A DNA stretch of 64,000 bases from Geodermatophilus nigrescens (GTDB taxonomy: Bacteria; Actinomycetota; Actinomycetes; Mycobacteriales; Geodermatophilaceae): assembly GCF_900129495.1 (NCBI RefSeq), contig NZ_FQVX01000001.1, positions 62,001 through 126,000 on the forward strand, in the 5' to 3' direction. Numbering within the stretch: the first letter of the stretch is position 1; each line of letters opens with the position of its first letter. A program made the translations under genes and the position numbers. Below, piece by piece: positions 36,470 through 42,668 of this stretch. The notes beneath the pieces are model-generated. The model was not told where the DNA came from, did no database searches, and worked only from the letters and a program-made list of their open reading frames with translations.

Positions 36470-36895
36470 TCATCCGCGCGGCCACAGCACCGACTGGGTG
36501 CAGCGGAACAGCGCCAGCGTCCTGCCCTCGCCCGAGCTGACGACGGCGTCCCACACCTGCGTCGTGCGGCCGGCGTGCGCGTTGGTGGCGACCGTGCGCA
36601 GCTGTCCCTCGCGGACGGTGCCGAGGAAGTTGCTCTTGAGCTCGATGGTGGTGAACCCGGCCGAGCCCTCCGGCAGCAGCGCCCGGGTGGCCAGGCCGCA
36701 GGCGGTGTCGGCCAGCGCGACGACGGTGGCCGCGTGCAGGTAGCCGTTGGGCGCGAGCAGGTCGGGGCGGACCTCGAGTGCCGCCTCCAGCCGGCCGGGC
36801 TCGTGCGCGGTGACGGTCAGCCCGAGCAGACCCGGCAGCGTGCCCGGCAGCAGCGCGTTGAGCTCGTCGGCGGTGTGGAACCCCGTGGCGGCCAT
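36470..36895 (-). CDS. PaaI family hotdog thioesterase
   Basis: 141-aa single-hotdog protein. LAPNGYLHAATVVALADTAC and TIELKSNFLGTVREGQL are the catalytic-helix and strand signatures of PaaI/YbgC-like acyl-CoA thioesterases. It probably hydrolyses a CoA thioester (aromatic or short acyl). TACGGT (36908-36903) ends seven bases before ATG 36895, suggesting a leaderless mRNA. It precedes the 4CL-like acyl-CoA ligase on the same strand by 89 bp, so the pair may handle the same acid. A region rich in inverted repeats lies upstream. Confidence 0.88.
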   Translation of the reverse strand: MAATGFHTADELNALLPGTLPGLLGLTVTAHEPGRLEAALEVRPDLLAPNGYLHAATVVALADTACGLATRALLPEGSAGFTTIELKSNFLGTVREGQLRTVATNAHAGRTTQVWDAVVSSGEGRTLALFRCTQSVLWPRG

Positions 36896-36902
36896 GCCGG
36901 CG

Positions 36903-36908
36903 ACCGTA
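36903..36908 (-). promoter_or_regulatory. -10 box of thioesterase gene, leaderless arrangement
   Basis: TACGGT on the minus strand ends seven bases before ATG 36895. The flanking inverted-repeat region begins two bases upstream of it. Confidence 0.55.
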
Positions 36909-36909
36909 G

Positions 36910-37005
36910 CCCCGCACGATCAGGCCGCCTGGTCGTGCCGCGTCCTGGCTCACCGCCGACGGTGAGCCTGGACGCGCCACGGTGAGCCCGCCTGATCGTG
37001 CGGGG
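36910..37005. repeat. Nested inverted repeats with alternative pairings
   Basis: An outer pair CCCCGCACGATCAGGC (36910-36925) and GCCTGATCGTGCGGGG (36990-37005) is perfect. Inside it, GCGTCCTGGCTCACCG pairs with CGGTGAGCCTGGACGC (36940-36975, one mismatch). The left outer arm can instead pair with the adjacent CCTGGTCGTGC (36928-36938, one mismatch). The two foldings exclude each other. It lies just upstream of the thioesterase promoter. Confidence 0.75.
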
Positions 37006-37040
37006 TCCGCTCGGGGACCAGGCCCCGACCGCGGGCCGTG

Positions 37041-37076
37041 GTGCCCGCCCTCGTGCTGTAGCGCGAGGTCGGGCAC
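37041..37076 (-). terminator. Probable terminator of folP2-like gene
   Basis: A 16-bp stem with one mismatch and one G-T pair (arms beginning GTGCCCG and ending CGGGCAC, four-base loop) stands 12 bp past the folP2-like stop on the minus strand. Confidence 0.6.
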
Positions 37077-37088
37077 GACACGACGAGG

Positions 37089-37949
37089 TCAGGCCAGGCC
37101 GCGGGTGGTGCGGGCGGGCGGCCGGTCGCCGCGGATGGACGCCACCATGTCCAGCGTCTGCCGGGTCGCCGCGACGTCGTGGGCGCGGAACACCCGGGCG
37201 CCCAGCCACGCGCTCACCGCCGTCGCCGCGAGCGTGCCGGTGAGCCGCTCCTCCAGCGGGACGTCGAGGGTCTCCCCGACGAAGTCCTTGTTCGACAGCG
37301 CCACCAGCACCGGCCAGCCGGTGGCCACCAGCTCGTCCAGCCGCCGGGTGGCCTCCAGGGAGTGCCGGGTGTTCTTGCCGAAGTCGTGGCCCGGGTCGAC
37401 CAGCACCCGCTCGCGCTCCACGCCCGCGGCCACCGCCGCCTCGGCGAGCGCCGTCGTCCGCGCGACGACGTCGGCCACCACGTCGTCGTAGCGCACCCGG
37501 TGCGGGCGGGTGCGCGGCGGCAGCCCGCCGGCGTGGGTGCACACGATCCCGGCACCGGCCTCCGCGGCCACCTCGGCCAGCTCCGGCTCCACGCCGCCCC
37601 ACGCGTCGTTGACGACGTCGGCGCCCGCGGCGAGCACCTCGCGGGCCACCTCGGCGCGCCACGTGTCGATCGAGATCGGCAGCGCCGGGTGGGCGGCGCG
37701 GATGGCGGCCACCAGGTCGGCGGTGCGGCGGATCTCCTCGGCGGCGTCGACCTCCTCGCCGGGCGCGGCCTTGACCCCGCCGACGTCGACCATGTCCGCG
37801 CCCTCGGCCACCACCCGGTCCACCCGCTCGACGGCGGCGGCCAGCTCGTAGGTGGCGCCGCGGTCGTAGAACGAGTCGGGCGTGCGGTTGACGATGGCCA
37901 TCACCACCAGACCGCCGTCGGGCACGTCCAGCCGGCCCAGTCGCAGCAC
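37089..37949 (-). CDS. folP2: Dihydropteroate synthase-family protein, FolP2-like
   Basis: 286-aa pterin-binding TIM barrel. VMAIVNRTPDSFYDRGATY, MVDVGGVKAAPGEEVD, DVVNDAWGGVEPELA and PGHDFGKNTRHSLEATRRL are the pattern of actinobacterial FolP2 (Rv1207), which differs from true dihydropteroate synthase (MGxLNVTPDSFSDGG, DIGGESTRPG). The FolP2 of mycobacteria does not complement for dihydropteroate synthesis, so the reaction here is open. The start is GTG 37949 after a G-rich stretch; no other folate gene is nearby. It is divergent from the MaoC-type hydratase. Confidence 0.85.
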   Translation of the reverse strand: MLRLGRLDVPDGGLVVMAIVNRTPDSFYDRGATYELAAAVERVDRVVAEGADMVDVGGVKAAPGEEVDAAEEIRRTADLVAAIRAAHPALPISIDTWRAEVAREVLAAGADVVNDAWGGVEPELAEVAAEAGAGIVCTHAGGLPPRTRPHRVRYDDVVADVVARTTALAEAAVAAGVERERVLVDPGHDFGKNTRHSLEATRRLDELVATGWPVLVALSNKDFVGETLDVPLEERLTGTLAATAVSAWLGARVFRAHDVAATRQTLDMVASIRGDRPPARTTRGLA

Positions 37950-38024
37950 CCGTGGCCCCCGTCCCCGTCAGCGGTGTGGTGGAGTCAGCCAACCAGACCC
38001 CCAGCGGACACAGGAGGACAGGCG

Positions 38025-38486
38025 ATGGCGCAGACCACCGTGGACGGCGTCGAGGGCGTGCAGTCGCTCGTCGGTCAGCACCTCGGGTACAGCGACTGGG
38101 TCCAGGTGACCCAGGAGCAGGTGCAGCAGTTCGCCGACGCGACCGGCGACCACCAGTGGATCCACGTCGACGTGGAGCGCGCCAAGAGGGAGAGCCCCTT
38201 CGGCGGGCCGATCGCGCACGGCTACCTGACGCTGTCGCTCATCCCGTCGCTGCTGCCGGAGATCGTCGAGATCAGCGGCTTCCGGATGGGCGTCAACTAC
38301 GGCACCGAGAAGGTGCGCTTCCCCTCGCCGGTGCCGGTGGGCAGCCGGGTGCGCGCGGGCGCCACCCTCGCGTCGGCGACGCCGTTCGAGGGCGGCATCG
38401 CGATGAACATGGACGTCACCGTGGAGATCGAGGGCGGCACCAAGCCGGCGATGGTCGCCACCGTCGTCTACCGCCGCTACCTCTAG
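38025..38486 (+). CDS. MaoC family (R)-hydratase
   Basis: 153-aa hotdog-fold enoyl-CoA hydratase. The hydratase 2 motif is DATGDHQWIHVDVERAKRES PFGGPIAHGYLTLSL, with the catalytic Asp and His (D-x-x-x-x-H) and the Gly-rich helix. It matches the HtdZ (Rv0130)/NodN-like single-domain subfamily, which hydrates trans-2-enoyl-CoA to the (R)-3-hydroxy form. ATG 38025 follows AGGAGGACAGGCG. It ends before the 61-nt palindrome shared with the convergent serine hydrolase gene. The pathway is not shown by its neighbours. Confidence 0.92.
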   Translation: MAQTTVDGVEGVQSLVGQHLGYSDWVQVTQEQVQQFADATGDHQWIHVDVERAKRESPFGGPIAHGYLTLSLIPSLLPEIVEISGFRMGVNYGTEKVRFPSPVPVGSRVRAGATLASATPFEGGIAMNMDVTVEIEGGTKPAMVATVVYRRYL

Positions 38487-38492
38487 GCGCCC

Positions 38493-38553
38493 AGGCATGG
38501 GAAGCAATTCCCACGTCCTGAGCGCCAGGACGTGGGTGTTGCTTCCCATGCCT
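38493..38553. terminator. 61-nt palindromic bidirectional terminator, copy 2
   Basis: A 61-nt inverted repeat beginning AGGCATGGGAAGCAATTCCC and ending GGGTGTTGCTTCCCATGCCT, between convergent genes. Against the copy at 20693-20753 it has the same length and 13 differences, six of which form three compensatory base-pair changes (positions 7/55, 14/48 and 19/43). This supports a conserved hairpin. Confidence 0.85.
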
Positions 38554-38560
38554 CAGTCAG

Positions 38561-39817
38561 TCAGGCGATGATCGCCTGGTTGACCAGCGCGCGCAGGTAG
38601 GCGCGGATCGGCAGCGTGCTCGAGGGCAGCAGCTGCGTGTAGAAGGTGACGACGACGTCCTCGACCGGGTCGACGTAGAACGCCGTCGACGCCGCCCCGC
38701 CCCAGCTGTAGTCGCCGGCGCTCGCGACGCCGCCGTAGCGCGCCGGGTCCAGCACCATCGAGAAGCCCAGCCCGAAGCCCACCCCGCGCAGCGGCGTCTC
38801 GGCGAACAGGGGCCGGCCGAAGGTCTCGAGGTCGGCGTCGCCGGGCAGGTGGTTGCGCACCATGTGGGCGAGCGTGCGCGGGCCGAGCAGCCGGCCGCCG
38901 TCGTAGGAGCCGCCGCGGCGCAGCATCTCGCAGAAGCGCAGGTAGTCCGCCGCCGTCGAGACCAGCCCGCCGCCGCCGGACAGGAACGTCGGCTTGCGGT
39001 GCGCCGCCTCGCCCATGGCGTCGATCGGGGCGAACGACGTCGGCGCGCCGGCCGGCTGCCCCGGGACGGCGGCGTAGAGGCGGGCGAGGGAGTCGACGTC
39101 GTCGCCCTCGCGCAGGCCGAAGGACGTGTCGGTCATCCCCAGCGGGCCGAACACCCGCTCCTGGAAGAAGACGTCGAGCGTCTGCCCGGAGACCACCTCG
39201 ACCAGCCGGCCGAGGACGTCGGTGGAGACGCCGTAGTTCCACTCCGAGCCGGGCTGGAAGACCAGCGGGACCGACGCCCACTGGCGGCAGGCCTCGGCGG
39301 AGTCGACGCCGGGCGGGGTGCCCCACTCGTGGCCCATCGCCCGGTACATCGCGTCGACGGGGTGGGCGTGGTGGAACCCGTAGGTCAGCCCGGACATGTG
39401 GGTGAGCAGGTGCCAGATCCGGATCGGCTCCACCTGCGGCTGGGTGACCGGCTTCTGCGCCGACCCGGCCACGTACACGCGGGTCTCGGCGAACTCCGGC
39501 AGCCAGCGGGCGATCGGCTCGGTGAGCTCGAAGGCCCCCTCCTCGTACAGCATCATCGCCGCGACCGAGGTGACCGGCTTGGTCATCGAGAAGATCCGCC
39601 AGCGGGTGTCCTCCTCGACCGGCCGGCCGTTCTCGACGTCGCGCGCGCCGTACCGGCCCACGTGCGCCAGCCGGCCGTGCCGGGACACCGTGACGAGGAA
39701 GCCGGGCAGCTGACCGCCGTCGACCCAGCGGGCCAGCCGCCGGTCGAGGCGCTCGAGCCGGGCGCCGTCGAGGCCGACCTCCGCCGGGTCGGTGTCCAGG
39801 GTCAGTGCGCTGCTCAC
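38561..39817 (-). CDS. Serine hydrolase, beta-lactamase/class C family esterase-like
   Basis: 418-aa protein of the beta-lactamase (PF00144) family. The S-x-x-K nucleophile motif is IFSMTKPVTSVAAMML (about residue 80), the Tyr motif is EWNYGVSTDVLGRLVE, and the third element is near the C-terminus in YSWGGAASTAFYVDP. The last lacks a canonical KTG, as in family VIII esterases and LpqK-like enzymes. It probably hydrolyses small esters or amides rather than beta-lactams. GTG 39817 follows GGAGG. No signal peptide is evident, so it is cytoplasmic. It converges on the MaoC hydratase gene. Confidence 0.88.
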   Translation of the reverse strand: MSSALTLDTDPAEVGLDGARLERLDRRLARWVDGGQLPGFLVTVSRHGRLAHVGRYGARDVENGRPVEEDTRWRIFSMTKPVTSVAAMMLYEEGAFELTEPIARWLPEFAETRVYVAGSAQKPVTQPQVEPIRIWHLLTHMSGLTYGFHHAHPVDAMYRAMGHEWGTPPGVDSAEACRQWASVPLVFQPGSEWNYGVSTDVLGRLVEVVSGQTLDVFFQERVFGPLGMTDTSFGLREGDDVDSLARLYAAVPGQPAGAPTSFAPIDAMGEAAHRKPTFLSGGGGLVSTAADYLRFCEMLRRGGSYDGGRLLGPRTLAHMVRNHLPGDADLETFGRPLFAETPLRGVGFGLGFSMVLDPARYGGVASAGDYSWGGAASTAFYVDPVEDVVVTFYTQLLPSSTLPIRAYLRALVNQAIIA

Positions 39818-39962
39818 GCGTGCCTCCGTCCCGGTGCCGTCCCCGTCGGGCGGCGCCTGCCTGCGCATCCTGACCCACCCGGCGTGGGCGGGATCACAGG
39901 GGGGCAGGCGCCACCCCGGGCGGGCGGCCGGTCAGGCCGGCGCGTCGCCGGGGCCCGGCGGA

Positions 39963-40247
39963 TCACACCGGGACGTTGGAGGCGGCCTTCTTCAGGTTCG
40001 AGCCGGCGGTGACCTTGACCGTGTTGGCGGCGGGGATCTCGATGGACTCGCCGGTCTGCGGGTTGCGGCCGGTGCGGGCGGAGCGCTGGGTCCGCTCGAC
40101 GGTCAGCAGCCCGGAGACGGCGACCTTCTCGCCGCGGGTGATCGCCTCGACGAGCTCCTCCTGGAGCCCGGACAGGACGGCGTCGACGGTCGCGCTGGGG
40201 ACGTCGGCGCGCTTGGAGATGGCGGTGACGAGTTCGGCCTTGTTCAC
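39963..40247 (-). CDS. HU family DNA-binding protein
   Basis: 94-aa histone-like protein. MNKAELVTAISKRADVPSAT forms the helical dimer body; the DNA-binding beta arm is RTGRNPQTGESIEIPAANTV, with the intercalating Pro in NPQTG, and it ends VKVTAGSNLKKAASNVPV. It lacks the long Lys/Ala-rich tail of actinobacterial HupB, so it is the short bacterial form. GTG 40247 follows GAGAGGAACC. A 226-bp region separates it from the divergent aldo/keto reductase and must carry its promoter, though no clear -35/-10 pair was recognised. Confidence 0.93.
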   Translation of the reverse strand: MNKAELVTAISKRADVPSATVDAVLSGLQEELVEAITRGEKVAVSGLLTVERTQRSARTGRNPQTGESIEIPAANTVKVTAGSNLKKAASNVPV

Positions 40248-40461
40248 AGAGGTTCCTCTCGGACGTCGCGGCCGCGCGGTCTCGGCGGCCGCAGGATGGG
40301 GGTCCCGGGCGGTCGCCCGGGACGGACCGTTCCCCCTGCGGGGTCCGGCCCGGGGCACCGTGACACGCCGACCGGACATCTGGCCAGTCCACGGGCCTGG
40401 TGCCGACCCTACGGACCCGCGGGTCCCACCCGTCCCGGGGGCGGGGTCGCGGCCCCCGGCA

Positions 40462-40467
40462 TAGCGT
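40462..40467 (+). promoter_or_regulatory. -10 box of aldo/keto reductase gene, leaderless arrangement
   Basis: TAGCGT ends six bases before GTG 40474, with no ribosome-binding site between. It fits the leaderless pattern of this window. Confidence 0.55.
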
Positions 40468-40473
40468 GGGCGC

Positions 40474-41397
40474 GTGCCGCAGCTCCCCGGGACCGACCTG
40501 ACCGTCAGCGACCTGTGCCTGGGCGGCAACGTCTTCGGCTGGACGGCCGACGAGGCGACGTCGCACGCGGTGCTCGACCGCTTCGTCGACGCCGTGCCCA
40601 GCACGCAGAGCCCGTTCGTCGACACCGCGGAGATGTACGGCGACGGCCGCTCCGAGCAGATCCTCGGCGGCTGGATGGCCGAGCGCGGGCTGCGCGACCG
40701 GATGGTGGTGGCCACCAAGGCCTCGCCGGGGCAGAAGGAGCACCCGCTGTCGTCCCGCGAGGTGAAGGCGGCCGCCGAGCGGAGCCTGCGCAACCTGCGG
40801 ACCGACCGGATCGACCTCTACTACGCCCACTACGACGACGCGACGACGCCCCTCGAGGAGACGCTCACCGCCTTCGACGAGCTGGTGCGCGAGGGCAAGG
40901 TGCGCCACGTCGCGGCGTCGAACTACTCGCCGGCGCGGCTGACGGAGGCCCTGGAGACCTCCGAGCGGCTCGGACTCGCCCGCTACGTGGCGCTGCAGCC
41001 GCACTACAACCTGGTCGAGCGCCCGGCCTACGAGGACGGGCTGCGCGACGTCGTCGCGACCAACGGCCTGGGCTGCCTGCCCTACTTCGCGCTGGCCAAG
41101 GGCTTCCTGACCGGCAAGTACCGCGCCGGCGAGCGGGTCGACTCGCCGCGGGCGCAGGGCGCGCAGGCCTACGTGGGGGAGCGCGGCGACCGGGTGCTCG
41201 CGGCCCTGGCCGAGGTGGCCTCCGCGCACGGGGTGGGCCAGGCCGCGGTGGCGCTGCGCTGGCTCGCCGACCAGCCCACCGTCACCGCGCCGATCGCCAG
41301 CGGCCGCGACGTCGACCAGCTCGCCGACCTGCTGCCCATGCAGGACCTCGTGCTCACCGACGACGAGCGCGCGGCGCTCACCGCCTCCGCCGGGTAG
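40474..41397 (+). CDS. Aldo/keto reductase
   Basis: 307-aa (beta/alpha)8-barrel NADPH oxidoreductase. The catalytic tetrad is visible: Asp and Tyr in FVDTAEMYGDGRSE, Lys in VVATKASPG, and His in LYYAHYDDATTPLEE. The cofactor-binding end is TAPIASGRDVDQLADLL. It reduces aldehydes or ketones; within the family it is closest to the bacterial AKR groups with broad substrates. The gene stands alone, divergent from HU and convergent with the EAL gene only 10 bp away. Translation from GTG 40474 is probably leaderless. Confidence 0.92.
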   Translation: MPQLPGTDLTVSDLCLGGNVFGWTADEATSHAVLDRFVDAVPSTQSPFVDTAEMYGDGRSEQILGGWMAERGLRDRMVVATKASPGQKEHPLSSREVKAAAERSLRNLRTDRIDLYYAHYDDATTPLEETLTAFDELVREGKVRHVAASNYSPARLTEALETSERLGLARYVALQPHYNLVERPAYEDGLRDVVATNGLGCLPYFALAKGFLTGKYRAGERVDSPRAQGAQAYVGERGDRVLAALAEVASAHGVGQAAVALRWLADQPTVTAPIASGRDVDQLADLLPMQDLVLTDDERAALTASAG

Positions 41398-41407
41398 CCC
41401 GCCCGCG

Positions 41408-42583
41408 TCAGCGGACGGCGGCGGCCGAGGCCAGGTCCTCCACCCGCAGCAGCCCGAGGACCGCGCCGTCGGGCCCGGTGCACACGACCGGGTCGAAGCG
41501 GTGCGCCGGCGGACGGGTGAGCGCGCGCTGCAGCGTGGCGACGACGGCGTCGCCCGGGGCGGCGCACAGCGAGACCGGCGCGGTGTGCACCGAGCCCGTC
41601 CGCGGGTCGGACAGCCGCAGTGCCAGCGGTGCGCCGTCGGGCGCCACGAGCGCGACGGGCGGGACGCCGGGCAGCGGGTCGCCCGCGTCCACCTGGCGGA
41701 CGGGGCGCACCAGGCCGGCGACGGTGTGCGCGGAGCGGGCGCGGGCGGTGCTGCTGCGCACCAGCGCGGCGACGTCGGGGTCCAGCGGGGCGAAGCCCGG
41801 CGCGGGGCGGCCGAGCAGCCAGCCCTGGGCGAGCGGGACGCCGAGCCGGGCGAAGGCGGCCAGCTCGCCGCGCGTCTCGATGCCCTCGGCGACGAGCAGG
41901 GCGTCGATGCGGGCGGTGAAGGCGCCCACGGTCTCGGCCAGCGCCAGGCGCACCGGGTCCGCGTCCGCGCCGCTGACCAGCGAGCGGTCGAGCTTGACGA
42001 GCTGCGGGCGCAGCGCGGCCAGCTGGCGCAGCCCCGACCAGCCGGAGCCCGTGTCGTCGAGCGCGACCACCGCGCCGCGGGCCCGCAGCGCGGCCACCTG
42101 CACCCGCAGCGCCCCGAGGTCGGGCACGGGCACGTGCTCGGTCAGCTCGACGACGACACCGCGCAGGTCCGGCCGGCTCGCCAGCGCGGCCTGGACGGGG
42201 GCCGAGCCGAGCAGGTGCGGGCCGACGTTGACCGTGAGGAAGGTGTCCGCGGGCAGCGCCGGGACGGCGTCGAGCGCCTTCCGCACGGCCAGCGCGTGCA
42301 GCTCGGCGGCCACGCCGGAGTCCTCGGCGGCGGCGAACCACACGTCGGGCCCGGCGGTGCCGGGGAAGCGGGCCAGTGCCTCGTACCCCGCGACGCGGGC
42401 GCGGGCGAGGTCGACGATGGGCTGGAAGACGAGCGTGAGGTCGTCCGGGTCGGCCAGCAGCGGACGGCAGTCCGGCAGCCGGCGGGTGAGCATCGCCGTC
42501 ATGGAGGGGGGATCGGCGTCCGGCGGCGAGGGGTGCAGGCCGCCGGCGCCGGCCGTCACCCGGCGGGGTGACACTTCCGTCAC
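41408..42583 (-). CDS. EAL-domain c-di-GMP phosphodiesterase with C-terminal CBS-like region
   Basis: 391-aa soluble protein. The EAL domain (about 45-280) has all usual metal and substrate residues: YEALARF, FLTVNVGP, VVVELTEH, ALDDTGSGWSGL, VKLDRSLV, VAEGIET and LAQGWLLGRP. It should hydrolyse c-di-GMP to pGpG. The last 110 residues (HTVAGLVRPVRQVDAGDPLP to VLGLLRVEDL) look like a degenerate CBS pair that may sense a nucleotide. The start is GTG 42583 or, better placed before the domain, ATG 42502; neither has a good ribosome-binding site. It is divergent from a SpoIIE-type phosphatase. Confidence 0.88.
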   Translation of the reverse strand: MTEVSPRRVTAGAGGLHPSPPDADPPSMTAMLTRRLPDCRPLLADPDDLTLVFQPIVDLARARVAGYEALARFPGTAGPDVWFAAAEDSGVAAELHALAVRKALDAVPALPADTFLTVNVGPHLLGSAPVQAALASRPDLRGVVVELTEHVPVPDLGALRVQVAALRARGAVVALDDTGSGWSGLRQLAALRPQLVKLDRSLVSGADADPVRLALAETVGAFTARIDALLVAEGIETRGELAAFARLGVPLAQGWLLGRPAPGFAPLDPDVAALVRSSTARARSAHTVAGLVRPVRQVDAGDPLPGVPPVALVAPDGAPLALRLSDPRTGSVHTAPVSLCAAPGDAVVATLQRALTRPPAHRFDPVVCTGPDGAVLGLLRVEDLASAAAVR

Positions 42584-42584
42584 C
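42567..42584. promoter_or_regulatory. Inverted repeat in EAL/SpoIIE divergent region
   Basis: GGTGAC-ACTTCC-GTCACC is a perfect 6-bp inverted repeat overlapping the earliest EAL start, followed by a second, CCGTC-ACCG-GACGG (42577-42590). It could be an operator for the divergent pair; the regulator is unknown. Confidence 0.4.
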
Positions 42585-42668
42585 GGACGGTTCCGTCTGT
42601 TCAGGGGGTGCCCCGTGGCACCATGGTCGGGCGCGGCCGCCGGGGCCGGGTGCGCTCGAGGAGGAACC

